Assembly: GCA_023485185.1 (NCBI GenBank)
Contig: JAMCZP010000249.1
Location: 1-27,354, forward strand
Direction of reading: 5' to 3'
From: Gammaproteobacteria bacterium
Lineage (GTDB): Bacteria; Pseudomonadota; Gammaproteobacteria; Pseudomonadales; Halomonadaceae
DNA length: 27,354 nt
Part shown: positions 6,900 to 15,540 of the stretch, piece after piece
Numbering within the stretch: position 1 is the stretch's first letter
How the letters are laid out: each line of letters starts with the position of its first letter
Notes under the pieces: generated by a model
Database searches by the model: none
What the model saw: the letters and a program-made list of their open reading frames with translations, nothing else
Told to the model about the DNA's origin: nothing
Program-made: the position numbers and the translations under genes

Positions 6900-7928
6900 T
6901 TACAACTTCCAGCACGCTGCCCAGTGCTGTTGGCCAAGCACTTTGGCGGGCGGCACTTTTTGCTGGCACTCTTCGGTTGCCAGCGAACAACGTGGTGCAA
7001 AGGCGCAGCCTGGGGGCGGAGAGGCCATATCTGGCGGCGAGCCGGGTATGGCGCTGAGGCGTTCGCCTTTTAACTCGCCAGAGGCGCGGGATTGCATCAG
7101 CCCTATGGTGTAGGGGTGGCGCGGTGAGCGAATAATTTCATCGACACTGCCGGTTTCCACTACCCGGCCTGCATACATCACTGCGATGCGGTCGGATATT
7201 TCGTTGGCGACGCCCATATCGTGGGTAACAAAAATAACCGACATACCTAACTCGCGCTGCAAGTCGCGCAGTAGCAGCAGTATCTGTATTTGAACGGTGG
7301 CATCTAGCGCCGTCGTCGGTTCATCGGCCAATAACAGCCGGGGCCGGCAGGATAGCGCTAAGGCAATCATGGCCCGCTGGCTCATACCGCCCGACATTTC
7401 ATGCGGATAATTGGATAAGCGCCGCTTCGCTGACGGAATCCGCACCAACTCAAACAACTCCAGCGCACGCGCCAACCCTTCCGCATGGCTCACCCCTTCA
7501 TGGCGGCATACGGTTTCGGCAATTTGATCGCCAATGCGGAAAACAGGATCAAACGCCAGCATCGGCTCCTGGAAAATCATTGAGGTGGTAAAGCCTCGGT
7601 AAGCCGAGAGCTCACGCCGGGACATCTTCAACACACCCTGCCCGGCAACCTTTATATGCCCCTCAATGGTTGTTCGCCGTTCGGGCAAAAGCCGCATCAG
7701 TGCACGCAGTGTCACGCTTTTACCAGAGCCACTTTCGCCGAGAATCGTTAATACCTCACCCTTGGCAAGGGTAAGATCTACGCCATTGACGGCCTGCACG
7801 CAGCGTCCAGGCGAGCGAAAGTGCACTTTCAAATTTTGCACATCGACCAGTTGTTCGCTTTTAGGGGTAACAGCGCGATGGGCTTGATCAGGAATAGCCT
7901 GATAATCCACAGGACTAGGGGCCGTCAT
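6900..7928 (-). CDS. Oligopeptide/dipeptide-type ABC transporter ATPase (DppD/OppD-like)
   Basis: This 342-residue cytoplasmic ATPase is one of two energising subunits of the importer. It has Walker A GESGSGKS near residues 64-71, a Q-loop in [17 protein letters not shown], signature MSGGMSQR, and Walker [13 protein letters not shown] followed by the switch His in FVTHDMGV. The C-terminal extension with [15 protein letters not shown] is the oligopeptide-transporter domain with cysteines, commonly linked to an Fe-S cluster. The start at 7928 overlaps the preceding gene by four bases and has AGGAGG seven bases upstream. It is the last gene of the operon. The ATPase alone does not fix the transported substrate. 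Here it follows the DppF-type subunit, the reverse of the classical D-F order. Confidence 0.9.
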   Translation of the reverse strand: MTAPSPVDYQAIPDQAHRAVTPKSEQLVDVQNLKVHFRSPGRCVQAVNGVDLTLAKGEVLTILGESGSGKSVTLRALMRLLPERRTTIEGHIKVAGQGVLKMSRRELSAYRGFTTSMIFQEPMLAFDPVFRIGDQIAETVCRHEGVSHAEGLARALELFELVRIPSAKRRLSNYPHEMSGGMSQRAMIALALSCRPRLLLADEPTTALDATVQIQILLLLRDLQRELGMSVIFVTHDMGVANEISDRIAVMYAGRVVETGSVDEIIRSPRHPYTIGLMQSRASGELKGERLSAIPGSPPDMASPPPGCAFAPRCSLATEECQQKVPPAKVLGQQHWAACWKL

Positions 7929-9034
7929 GACGTTACCTCCTCAGCAATAGGCGTGGTTGCTAACGCCTGTACCTCGCCTGCCCGCCAGCACGCTGAACGG
8001 TGTTGAAGGTGCCCTGTCTGCATAGCTTGTAGCGGTGCTAATTCGGGCTCTTCTTCACGGCACTTATCGATAGCCATGCTACAGCGCGGGCAAAAACGGC
8101 AACCGGGTGGCAAGTCGATAGGATTGGGAGGGTCGCCTGCCAAAGGGGCCGTATGGGTGCGGTTATCAGGATCCATAGAGGGCATCGCCGACATTAAGGC
8201 CCGTGTGTAGGGATGCGCGGGGGCATTATAAAGTGACTCACTCTCACCCATTTCAGCCACTCGCCCTAAGTACATCACCATGACGCGGTCACTGATATAG
8301 CGCACCACGTTAAGGTCATGGGAAATAAACAGATAGGTCAGGCCGTACTCTTGCTTAAGATCAATCAACAAGTTGAGGACCTGCGCCTCTACTGATTTAT
8401 CCAGTGCTGATACCGCTTCATCAAGAATCAACAGCCGCGGCTCAAGTGCCAAGGCACGGGCAATATTGACCCGCTGGCGCTGCCCGCCGGAAAGCTCATG
8501 GGGGTAGCGGCTAGCGAACTGATTGGGGAGCAGGCCTACTTGGTCCAGCAGCTTGCGTGCCCTTGCGTTGGCCTCTTTCTTGCCAAGACCATGCACTTGC
8601 GGCCCAAAGGCAATCGACTCCTCAACGCTCATGCGCGGATTGAGCGAGGCGTAGGAGTTCTGAAATACCATCTGTACTTGCCGACGCATGTCACGTATCG
8701 ACAAGCCGCCTGGTTTACCTACCGGGTCGCCGTCAAAAATCACTTCCCCCGCATCGGGTGTTAGAAGCTGCATTAACAGCCGTGCAGTGGTTGATTTACC
8801 ACACCCAGATTCACCTACGATGCCCAGGGTTTCGCCCTTTAACACATCGAAGTCGACGCCATCCACTGCGTGAACCTGACTCACGGGGCGGCCGAAGAAA
8901 TCTTTTTTAATCACAAAGTGCTTACGCAGCGCCTTCACACTAAGCAGCGGCTGCGCAGCCCCTCCTCTATCCCGGCTATCCAATGGTTTTTTTAACGGCA
9001 GAGGAGATTCAGTAGAAACACGTTCAGCGTTCAT
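7925..9034 (-). CDS. Oligopeptide/dipeptide-type ABC transporter ATPase (DppF/OppF-like)
   Basis: This second ATPase subunit is 369 residues from the start chosen. It has an N-terminal VIKKDFFGRPVSQVHAVDGV typical of OppF/DppF, Walker A GESGCGKS, a VQMVFQNSYASLNPRM Q-loop, LSGGQRQRVNIARAL signature, and LLILDEAVSALD as Walker B. In this Walker B the usual DEP reads DEA, which occurs in OppF proteins. The C-terminus carries the cysteine-rich GCRFCPRCSMAIDKC segment. The start was set at ATG 9034 (MNAERVS), which overlaps the permease stop by four bases (ATGA). A longer open frame reaching 9130 would run deep into the permease gene and adds non-homologous residues. It is translationally coupled on both sides. 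Confidence 0.9.
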   Translation of the reverse strand: MNAERVSTESPLPLKKPLDSRDRGGAAQPLLSVKALRKHFVIKKDFFGRPVSQVHAVDGVDFDVLKGETLGIVGESGCGKSTTARLLMQLLTPDAGEVIFDGDPVGKPGGLSIRDMRRQVQMVFQNSYASLNPRMSVEESIAFGPQVHGLGKKEANARARKLLDQVGLLPNQFASRYPHELSGGQRQRVNIARALALEPRLLILDEAVSALDKSVEAQVLNLLIDLKQEYGLTYLFISHDLNVVRYISDRVMVMYLGRVAEMGESESLYNAPAHPYTRALMSAMPSMDPDNRTHTAPLAGDPPNPIDLPPGCRFCPRCSMAIDKCREEEPELAPLQAMQTGHLQHRSACWRAGEVQALATTPIAEEVTS

Positions 9035-9924
9035 AATTTGACATCCATAGCAGAGCGCAGACCATCGCTGAGCGTGTTGAAGCAAATCGACACCGTAAAA
9101 ATCATCACCCCTGGCAGAATCGTAATCCATGGATTTACGTAGATGGCATCACGTAAGGTATTGAGCATTAACCCCCACTCGGGCATTGGTGGCCGTGCAC
9201 CTAAACCGAGAAACGAGAGCCCAGAGGCCAAAATCATGCTGACACTGATAAGCGATGTGGCGTAAACGAAAATCGGACTTAACACGTTACCCAGCACATG
9301 GCAGCGAATAATTTTTAAGCTGCCTGCCCCGCTGGCTCTGGCGGCTTCGATGTAATCTGCGCTGCGTATTTGAGTAGTAACACTCTCGGCTACGCGCGCA
9401 ATAGGCGGTATAAATACTACCGTTAACGAGAACAGTGAATTGATGATGCCTGCACCCAAGGCACCCGCTAAGGCAATCGCCAGCAGCACCGCCGGGAAGG
9501 CGTAAAAAACATCGATAATGCGCATGAAAACGGTATTGGTTTTGCCGCCCACAAACCCAGCCACAATGCCGATGGCGCTGCCAATAACAAAGGCGTTAAC
9601 CACCGGCATAACGCCGATCAATAACGATAAGCGTGCGCCATAAATCAACCGGGAAAGCATATCGCGCCCCAGCTCATCGGTGCCTAACCAGTGGCCTGAT
9701 GTGCCAATGGGGCGCAAGCGGGACATCATGCTGGTTTTATAGGGATCCATGGGCGCCAACCAAGGTGCAAATAGCGCCATGGCAAGGATACAGAGCAGAA
9801 TAATCCCTGCGATTAGCGCCACGGGGTCACGGCTCAAGCGGCGAAATACCGGCCCCCAATAACCCCTACTCAGTGTAATGGGGGCTTCGACCTTCGCCGA
9901 AGCATCAAGAGAAGTAGCTGCCAT
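9031..9924 (-). CDS. ABC transporter permease (DppC/OppC-like)
   Basis: This 297-residue inner-membrane protein has the DppC layout: a cytoplasmic N-terminus, one membrane helix (VALIAGIILLCILAMALFAP), a periplasmic loop with GTDELGRDMLSRLIYGAR, and a five-helix core. The EAARASGAGSLKIIRCHVLGN segment is the EAA loop that contacts the ATPases, and GLSFLGLGARPPMPEWG is a family signature. The start was set at ATG 9924 (MAATSLDA) because AAGGAG lies six bases upstream; the frame could be opened by a TTG at 9945 but that has no clear ribosome binding site. It begins 17 bases after the first permease and overlaps the next ATPase start. It forms a heterodimer with the upstream permease. Confidence 0.92.
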   Translation of the reverse strand: MAATSLDASAKVEAPITLSRGYWGPVFRRLSRDPVALIAGIILLCILAMALFAPWLAPMDPYKTSMMSRLRPIGTSGHWLGTDELGRDMLSRLIYGARLSLLIGVMPVVNAFVIGSAIGIVAGFVGGKTNTVFMRIIDVFYAFPAVLLAIALAGALGAGIINSLFSLTVVFIPPIARVAESVTTQIRSADYIEAARASGAGSLKIIRCHVLGNVLSPIFVYATSLISVSMILASGLSFLGLGARPPMPEWGLMLNTLRDAIYVNPWITILPGVMIFTVSICFNTLSDGLRSAMDVKL

Positions 9925-9941
9925 AAGATTCTCCTTGCCAA

Positions 9942-10895
9942 TCAACCGCGCTGAATACGCGGATCAAGGCGCGCCTGGACGAGATCGACCATTAAATTGA
10001 GCGCTACGAAAAACAGCGCCAGAATTAAAATAGTGCCCTGTAAAATAGGCAGATCACGCTGAAAAATAGCGTTATTGAGCAGTAGCCCTGTGCCGGGCCA
10101 AGAGAACACGGTCTCGACCAGAATAGAGCCGCCCAATAAATAACCTAATTGCAGCCCCATCACCGCTAGTGCGGTGGGCGCAACATTTTTAATCACATGC
10201 AGGAAAATACGCCGCTCCGCCAAGCCTTTAGCGCGCAGCGCTTCCACAAACTCATGGGCTAAAATATCCGCTACCATAGCGCGCACCGTGCGCGTGACCA
10301 CGCCCATGGGAATAACGGATAGCGTCACCGCAGGTAGGATTAAGTGGCGCAGGTAGGCCCACTCAAAGCTCCAGTCGCTTGAGCTGCCAGGCCCCGCGCC
10401 GGAAGAAGGCAGCCAGTTAAGCTCAACGGAAAAGATAATCACCAGCAGCATGCCCAGCCAGTAGTGCGGCACACTCACGCCGCCCACGGCAAAGCCTGTA
10501 ACGATGCGATCAAGCAGCGATCCCTGGTAATAACCCGCAAGGGCTCCAAACGTACAGCCCAGGGTAAAACCAATCATTGACGCAGCAACGGCGAGGAGCA
10601 GGGTATTTTTGAGTGCGCTGAACACTTCTGTTGTCACCGCCCTGCCATTGGCTGCCGACATCCCCAGGTCACCCTGCACGGCTCGGCTCACCCAAAGCCC
10701 AAACTGCTCTGGCAAGGGGCGGTCGAAACCGTAAGCCCGCTGCACCATCGCGACGACTTCACTAGGTGCATCGGGAGAGACAACGGCGTCCATGGGGTCG
10801 CCCGGCGATAGATGGACTAACGAGAAACAGAAAAAACTCACCGCCAGGGTGATCGGAATGACATACAGAATTCGCTTGAGGAAGTAGCTGCTCAT
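9942..10895 (-). CDS. ABC transporter permease (DppB/OppB-like)
   Basis: This 317-residue membrane protein starts with the classic DppB N-terminal helix (YFLKRILYVIPITLAVSFF). This is followed by a periplasmic loop with LSPGDPMDAVVSPDAP and DRPLPEQFGLWVSRAVQGDLG, then the core helices. The EALRAKGLAERRIFLHVIKN segment is the EAA loop, and LGGSILVETVFSWPGTGLLL is the conserved permease signature. The C-terminus (LVDLVQARLDPRIQRG) also fits the family. AGGAGA lies four bases before the ATG at 10895. It follows the binding-protein gene after 65 bases that contain a strong hairpin, which probably lowers permease output relative to the binding protein. Confidence 0.92.
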   Translation of the reverse strand: MSSYFLKRILYVIPITLAVSFFCFSLVHLSPGDPMDAVVSPDAPSEVVAMVQRAYGFDRPLPEQFGLWVSRAVQGDLGMSAANGRAVTTEVFSALKNTLLLAVAASMIGFTLGCTFGALAGYYQGSLLDRIVTGFAVGGVSVPHYWLGMLLVIIFSVELNWLPSSGAGPGSSSDWSFEWAYLRHLILPAVTLSVIPMGVVTRTVRAMVADILAHEFVEALRAKGLAERRIFLHVIKNVAPTALAVMGLQLGYLLGGSILVETVFSWPGTGLLLNNAIFQRDLPILQGTILILALFFVALNLMVDLVQARLDPRIQRG

Positions 10896-10924
10896 CTTGT
10901 CTCCTAGCTTGTCTACTAGCTATG

Positions 10925-10952
10925 CGCGGAGTGGCTTGTCAGCCACTCCGCG
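10925..10952 (-). other. Intercistronic hairpin between binding-protein and permease genes
   Basis: CGCGGAGTGGCT at 10925-10936 pairs perfectly with AGCCACTCCGCG at 10941-10952 around a four-base loop. There is no T-tract on the minus strand after it, so it is unlikely to be a full intrinsic terminator. In comparable transporters, stable hairpins after the binding-protein gene protect its mRNA from 3' exonucleases and reduce read-through, giving excess binding protein. The hairpin lies only nine bases past the stop codon. Confidence 0.7.
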
Positions 10953-10960
10953 TACATAAC

Positions 10961-12598
10961 TCACTCCTCGATATAAACGGGGGTCAGGTCCTGGAACCAG
11001 TTTTTAGCCTGAACGAAGCCTTTAACGCGGGGTTGCATCGCGCGGGGGCCAACGTCATGGGCTACCCACAACCAAGCGGCGTCATCCACCATACGGGCAT
11101 GGAACTCGGCGAGGATGGCGTCTTGCTCGGTTTGATCGAAGGTGACTCGCGCTTCATCTAGCAAGCGGTCATATTCAGGATCATCCATATAGCCCCAGTT
11201 AAAGCCATTTGGCGGTGCCATGCTGGAGTGCATAAAGCGGTAGAAGGCAGAGAATGGGTCTAGCCAAGCGAAGGTAATGTTGGTGGCATGGGCGCCTCGG
11301 CTGCTGGCATCATCTGCACCGCGTCGCCAGTTGGGAAACAGCGACTCCCAATCCAGCACTTCAAAGTCCAGCGCAATACCGACTTCAGCAAGGTTTTGCT
11401 GAATGTACTCATTCATGGCTAACGGCTGCATCTGCCCTGAGCCGGAGGTCGAGATGAGTACTTTAATCTCCACAGGGTTTTCTGGACTAAAGCCGCTTTC
11501 CGCCAGTAGGCGCATCGCTTCTTCAGGGTCGTAGCGGGTCTCAAACGTTGGCTCGCCATACCACGGGTGGTCAGGTGCCACAATACCGACCGCAGGCACC
11601 ATTAAGCCGCCTAACATGGCTTCCAAACCTTCACGGTCTACCGCTAAGTTGGCCGCTTTGCGCACGTTGATATCACGCCAGGGGCTGCCTTCTTGCATAG
11701 AGAACTGATAAGGCCAAGTGTGCGGATAGGGGTTACTGGTGATCTCGATACCCTGAGACTGCATGCGCGGAATAGCATCCGGTGCCGGGGACTCAATCCA
11801 ATCCACCTGATCAGAAAGCAGCGCTGAGGTGCGCGAGCTCGATTCAGGCATTGGGATCAGTTCAAGGCGTGTCAAACTAGGCACACGCTCTTCATCCCAA
11901 TACTCTAGATTGGGCTCCAGCACGGCACGCTCACGCGGTACCAAACGGGTTAGCTTGAAGGGCCCTGTACCAGAAGGTGCGCTGGCAAACGCATCCCAGT
12001 CGCCGCCCAAAGCTTCCCATTGCGCGGGGCTAGAAAAGAGTAGGAAGGAGAGCTGGTAGGGAAACCAGGCATCCGGTTCGCTGGTGGTAAACTGAATGGT
12101 GTAGTCGTCTACTTTTTCGTAGCCATCCATGGAAGGAATACGGCCGCGAACGTTACCCGCTTGGCGGGCATCAAACTGCTCCGCGTCTTCATCGTAAATC
12201 TTATCCAAATTCCAGATAGCCGCGTCGGCATTCCACTCGCTGCCATCATGGAAAGCCACACCTTCACGCAGGTTAAAGATCCAGACCCGGCTATCGTCAC
12301 TATCGACCTCCCAGGATTCCGCCAGCCCAGGCGTTAGCCCGCTCACTTCCTCAGCAGAGGACATATCCCAATTGATTAATGCATCGTAGATGGTGTAGCC
12401 GAGGAAGCGATAACCTTCAAAGCCACTATCGGGCTGACCTGTTGTGAGCGGAATATCAGATGCTGTCATCGCTATACGCAGCACTTGGTCTTCTGACATG
12501 GCAGGCGTTGCGAATAGTGCCACGCCTACCGACACCAGCGCGATACGCTTGGTTTGACGCAAGTGACGAAGGGCCGCCACCATTTTCTTGTATACCAT
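10961..12598 (-). CDS. Family-5 extracellular solute-binding protein of the ABC importer
   Basis: This 545-residue periplasmic protein has an N-terminal signal peptide: a basic MVYKKMVAALRHLRQTKR, then ALVSVGVALFATPAMS, with likely cleavage near residue 35. The mature part is a family-5 (DppA/OppA-type) binding protein: LTPGLAESWEVDSD, FNLREGVAFHDGSEW, GTGPFKLTRLVPRERAVL, and a C-terminal PEYDRLLDEARVT segment all follow the family pattern. Family-5 proteins bind peptides, nickel, glutathione, opines, sugars and other solutes, so the ligand cannot be named from this alone. The start at 12598 has GGGGGA eight bases upstream. It is the first gene of a five-gene importer operon, downstream of the urate genes on the same strand, which hints at but does not prove a nitrogen-rich or purine-derived ligand. 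Confidence 0.92.
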   Translation of the reverse strand: MVYKKMVAALRHLRQTKRIALVSVGVALFATPAMSEDQVLRIAMTASDIPLTTGQPDSGFEGYRFLGYTIYDALINWDMSSAEEVSGLTPGLAESWEVDSDDSRVWIFNLREGVAFHDGSEWNADAAIWNLDKIYDEDAEQFDARQAGNVRGRIPSMDGYEKVDDYTIQFTTSEPDAWFPYQLSFLLFSSPAQWEALGGDWDAFASAPSGTGPFKLTRLVPRERAVLEPNLEYWDEERVPSLTRLELIPMPESSSRTSALLSDQVDWIESPAPDAIPRMQSQGIEITSNPYPHTWPYQFSMQEGSPWRDINVRKAANLAVDREGLEAMLGGLMVPAVGIVAPDHPWYGEPTFETRYDPEEAMRLLAESGFSPENPVEIKVLISTSGSGQMQPLAMNEYIQQNLAEVGIALDFEVLDWESLFPNWRRGADDASSRGAHATNITFAWLDPFSAFYRFMHSSMAPPNGFNWGYMDDPEYDRLLDEARVTFDQTEQDAILAEFHARMVDDAAWLWVAHDVGPRAMQPRVKGFVQAKNWFQDLTPVYIEE

Positions 12599-13065
12599 TT
12601 TACCAGTCCCCCTACTGTTTACTTAGCAAGAAAGCAAAGCCATAAATGCCTAAGCCGCGTATAAACAATGCAAGGGCAGTGCCAATAAAGGTCCTTGTAT
12701 TAAAAATTGAGTTAGCAGTAGAAATTATTAATATACAAAAAAAGCATTTTTCGTATACACAAATCGCTTAGCACCTGAATTGCTTATCGATAATTTTTTA
12801 TTGATAAAGTCTGAGCCTCGCTTTTTTTATAAAGCAGCAGTGAGCGGTCTTCAGGTTTAAAAGCATTACAAAGGTGCAAGCTGGCGAACTCTTAATCCAA
12901 AACGGTGCATAAAAGCGGTTTGCGCACCTTGGGGCAAACAACGCTCTAAGAACAAACAAGGGGAGTAATGAGACGAGGGTAGGCTTAGCAGGCTTTCAGT
13001 AAGACTCAAAACCTACTAAGCACTTTATAACAAGAAGACGGTAGCCAAAGACTATAGACAGAACA
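12599..13065 (-). promoter_or_regulatory. Intergenic region upstream of the ABC operon with GTATAC palindrome
   Basis: No gene is seen in these 467 bases. They contain GTATAC at 12753-12758, within TCGTATACACAAATCG, and a weaker half copy (TATACA, 12732-12737) about 20 bases away, both in an AT-rich stretch suited to the promoter of the binding-protein gene. A similar string, TTGTATACACCAAATCG, lies upstream of the uraH operon. No clear terminator for the GntR gene was found here, so some read-through from the urate operon is possible. Confidence 0.4.
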
Positions 13066-13782
13066 CTACAGCCTGAACACTTCACGAAGGTCAGGGGCCT
13101 CACTTTTTTCTTCGACTATCGAAAGCGAAGATTCAATTGTCTTCAAGTGGCGGCTCATAAAGGCTTTGGCCCGCTCGCCATTACCTGTTTCAAGATAGCC
13201 GATCAGGTCATCGTGGTCGTGGGATTCGCAGCCCAAGTGGCCGCGATGACCGTAGACAGCCAGTATCAACGATGAGCGCGAGCAGAGCCGCTCGACAAAT
13301 TCCGCCAGCGTGGCATTACCTGACAACTGCGCTAAGCGCACATGAAAATCCGCTGATAAGCGAATGGCCACGCTCTGCTGCCCACTGCGTAATGCCTGAC
13401 GCTCTTGACGGGCCATATCGCGCAGTTCTGCTGCTTCCTTTTCACCCATGCGTCTAGCGACATCGGGCATTAAGCCACACTCAATTAAGTGGCGGGCATC
13501 AAAAACGTCTTTGGCTTCATCGGCGGTGGGCCGGGTAACGCTGGCGCCGCGGCGCGGGGTTAGCGTGACTAACTGTTCAAGCGCCAGACGCTGCAAGATT
13601 TTACGAATGCCAGTACGGCTAATACCGAATACCTCCGACAGCGCATCTTCGCGCAGCCGCGCACCGGGCTTTAAGCGCTGCTCGACTATCGCATCGCTTA
13701 CGGCACGATAAATGGCGTCGTGGCGTTCATCGCCCTCTTTAACCGAAGCACGCCGTTTTATCGGCGCCTGCGCATCACTCAT
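13066..13782 (-). CDS. GntR-family transcriptional regulator with FCD domain
   Basis: This 238-residue protein has an N-terminal GntR winged helix (about residues 20-88; IVEQRLKPGARLREDALSE, GISRTGIRKILQRLALEQLV, TPRRGASVTRP). A C-terminal all-helical FCD effector domain follows (about 95-222). DARHLIECGL, DFHVRLAQLSGN and SRHLKTIE supply the Asp and His residues that bind metal and a carboxylate effector in this family. It is the last gene of the uraH-puuD-gntR run, 15 bases after puuD, with GAGG six bases before the ATG. Context suggests that it controls urate catabolism and responds to urate or a downstream metabolite. FCD regulators often bind short palindromes such as TGTATACA, and such words occur at both flanking promoters. 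The effector is unknown. Confidence 0.88.
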   Translation of the reverse strand: MSDAQAPIKRRASVKEGDERHDAIYRAVSDAIVEQRLKPGARLREDALSEVFGISRTGIRKILQRLALEQLVTLTPRRGASVTRPTADEAKDVFDARHLIECGLMPDVARRMGEKEAAELRDMARQERQALRSGQQSVAIRLSADFHVRLAQLSGNATLAEFVERLCSRSSLILAVYGHRGHLGCESHDHDDLIGYLETGNGERAKAFMSRHLKTIESSLSIVEEKSEAPDLREVFRL

Positions 13783-13797
13783 AGTTAGCCTCTCTGA

Positions 13798-15000
13798 TCA
13801 CTCCTCCCAAGCGGCAATGATATCGCGCTCTTCATCGCTCATGTTGGTCATATTGCCTAACGGCATATAGCGGCTGGCCACCACTTGCTGAATTTGCGCC
13901 TTATGGCCGAGAATTTCATCCCAGCTGTCCAATGCGAACCCCGCAGGCGGCGCAGAAAAACCGGCATGCTCAGGGTTGCGAGCATGACACTGAACACAGT
14001 GCTGCTCAATTAAAGCGCTGATTTGTGCTTGGTCTGGTGCTTCAGTGCCATCCGCACTGCCAGGCGATGACGCACTGGGGGCGGCCACCCAAAACGCTAG
14101 CAGAATAAGCCCTACCCCAAAGGCAGGATACGCAGGTTGAGTTTTGCCTGCATGCATCAACACAAAGAACTGCCGAATCAAGGCGCCCGCAAAGATAAAC
14201 AGCACCATTACGACCCAGGCAAGCTCATGGGAGTAGATAAACGAATAGTGATTACTCACCATCAACAGCACAACTGGCAGCGTGAAGTAGGTGTTATGCA
14301 CCGAACGCTGCTTGCCGCGCTTGCCATCCAGCGGGTTGGGTGTATCCCCTGCTTTCATAGCCTTCACCATGCGGCGCTGGCCGGGAATAATCCAGAAGAA
14401 GACGTTGGCTGACATTGCCGTTGCCATCACCGCCCCGGTGAGCAGGAAGGCAGCGCGGCCGGTAAACATCTGGGTACTGAGATAGGCAACGATCACCATC
14501 ATCACGGCGACTGCCACGCTCAGCAGGCCATCACGATCCATATTGGGGCTAATGCGTTTGCACAGCTCGTTATACACCAGCCAACCACCCAATAAGAAAG
14601 CCAGCGCCAGAAGGTTTGCCTGCCAGCCGGTTAGATTAGCGGCCCACTGCCAGTCGCTATTAGGGTTAACCAAGTAGAAGCCTGGATTGACCATGTACAA
14701 AATAACAAACAGCGCAAAACCAGAAAGCCAAGTGGTATAGGCTTTCCAGAACGACCAGTGCAGGTCATTGGGCAGCTTGGCGGGTGCCGTGGCGTACTTC
14801 TGATTGTGATAAAACCCACCGCCGTGAACCGACCACATTTCACCAAACACGCCCTTCTCGCGATCTTCCTCCGCTTTGGGCTTGCGCAGGCTGTTATCCA
14901 GCATAACAAAATAGATCGACTCACCGATCCAGGCGATAGCGGCAATGACGTGCAGCCAACGCAGCAGCAGGTTAAAAAAATCAATCAGATACGCTTGCAT
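13798..15000 (-). CDS. puuD: Membrane-bound urate hydroxylase with C-terminal cytochrome c domain
   Basis: PuuD oxidises urate to 5-hydroxyisourate at the membrane and passes electrons to the respiratory chain rather than making H2O2 as soluble uricase does. The 400-residue product has about eight hydrophobic helices in residues 1-310. Histidine-bearing starts such as LLRWLHVIAAIAWIGESIYF, WSVHGGGFYH and VLLMVSNHYSFIYSHELAW are typical of the DUF989 urate oxidase domain. The C-terminal 70 residues are a monohaem cytochrome c with CVQCH at 335-339 and a methionine-rich SRYMPLGNMTNMS that can supply the axial ligand. The start at 15000 has GAGG eight bases upstream, and uraH ends 14 bases before. 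Its product is the substrate of UraH, so the gene pair is functionally coupled. Confidence 0.93.
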   Translation of the reverse strand: MQAYLIDFFNLLLRWLHVIAAIAWIGESIYFVMLDNSLRKPKAEEDREKGVFGEMWSVHGGGFYHNQKYATAPAKLPNDLHWSFWKAYTTWLSGFALFVILYMVNPGFYLVNPNSDWQWAANLTGWQANLLALAFLLGGWLVYNELCKRISPNMDRDGLLSVAVAVMMVIVAYLSTQMFTGRAAFLLTGAVMATAMSANVFFWIIPGQRRMVKAMKAGDTPNPLDGKRGKQRSVHNTYFTLPVVLLMVSNHYSFIYSHELAWVVMVLFIFAGALIRQFFVLMHAGKTQPAYPAFGVGLILLAFWVAAPSASSPGSADGTEAPDQAQISALIEQHCVQCHARNPEHAGFSAPPAGFALDSWDEILGHKAQIQQVVASRYMPLGNMTNMSDEERDIIAAWEE

Positions 15001-15014
15001 ATTCTAGGCCTCTA

Positions 15015-15368
15015 TCAGCTACCGCGGTAAGTTGAGTACCCATACGGCGAAAGCAGCAGCGGCACATGGTAGTGCTGGCTGGCATCAGCGACGCCAAAGC
15101 GCAGTGGAATCACATCTAAAAAGCGCGGCTCATTAGCCTCAACGCCTTGAGCCCGCAGGTAGTCTCCGGCATGAAAAACCAATTCATACTCCCCGGCAGT
15201 GAACGCATCACCTTCTAAAATAGGCGAATCACAGCGGCCATCACTATTGGTTGTCACGGTACTCAGGTGATGGCGCTCGTTGTTCACAAGCTGAAATACT
15301 TCGATGGCAATCCCTTGGCCGGGCTGCCCTTTTGCGGTATCCAGTACGTGGGTGGTTAAACGTCCCAT
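15015..15368 (-). CDS. uraH: 5-hydroxyisourate hydrolase (transthyretin-like)
   Basis: UraH hydrolyses 5-hydroxyisourate to 2-oxo-4-hydroxy-4-carboxy-5-ureidoimidazoline (OHCU), the second step from urate to S-allantoin. The 117-residue protein has the transthyretin-like fold: LTTHVLDT at the N-terminus with the catalytic His, a central TNSDGRCDSP, HYHVPLLLSPYGYSTYRGS at the end. The YRGS C-terminus is the signature separating hydrolases from true transthyretins. No N-terminal export signal is present, so it is cytoplasmic. The start was set at ATG 15368 because AGGAG lies five bases upstream; the GTG at 15374 would sit on top of that site. It heads the uraH-puuD-gntR operon, divergent from uraD. 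Confidence 0.95.
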   Translation of the reverse strand: MGRLTTHVLDTAKGQPGQGIAIEVFQLVNNERHHLSTVTTNSDGRCDSPILEGDAFTAGEYELVFHAGDYLRAQGVEANEPRFLDVIPLRFGVADASQHYHVPLLLSPYGYSTYRGS

Positions 15369-15392
15369 AGCCACTCCTAAATTGTCATATTA

Positions 15393-15410
15393 TTTGACCG
15401 ACTGGTCAAA
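15393..15410. promoter_or_regulatory. Palindrome TTTGACC-N4-GGTCAAA upstream of uraH
   Basis: TTTGACC at 15393-15399 is mirrored perfectly by GGTCAAA at 15404-15410 across four bases (GACT), 25 bases upstream of the uraH start. The shape (GACC-N4-GGTC) resembles TetR-family operators such as the NemR box, but FCD regulators can also bind GGTC/GACC half sites. It overlaps the likely uraH promoter, so a repressor role is plausible. No TetR gene is in the window. Confidence 0.5.
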
Positions 15411-15432
15411 GAGTACCTTTGCTGCTATTTAT

Positions 15433-15440
15433 TGTATACA
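15433..15440. promoter_or_regulatory. TGTATACA palindrome between uraH and uraD
   Basis: TGTATACA is a perfect eight-base palindrome in the divergent uraH-uraD region, extended as TTGTATACACCAAATCG. The string CGTATACACAAATCG upstream of the ABC operon is nearly identical, so a shared regulator, probably the FCD protein encoded at 13066-13782, may bind both. A third copy at 16090-16097 follows uraD. Confidence 0.45.
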
Positions 15441-15540
15441 CCAAATCGAGCATCGACCTTGTTAATACTGACTTGCTTACTAATAACATTTACTGACGAG
15501 CAGCGCGCTTTGACTAACCGTACGCTTTGGAGATTTTTCC

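Noticed and set aside
9034..9130. Extended N-terminus of the second ATPase
   Set aside because: It would overlap the permease by about 100 bases and adds residues unlike OppF/DppF starts; the ATGA overlap at 9031-9034 is the usual arrangement.
12588..12597. TTGTATACCA near the binding-protein start as another operator copy
   Set aside because: It covers the start codon and first codons (MVY) of the binding-protein gene, so the match is explained by coding sequence.
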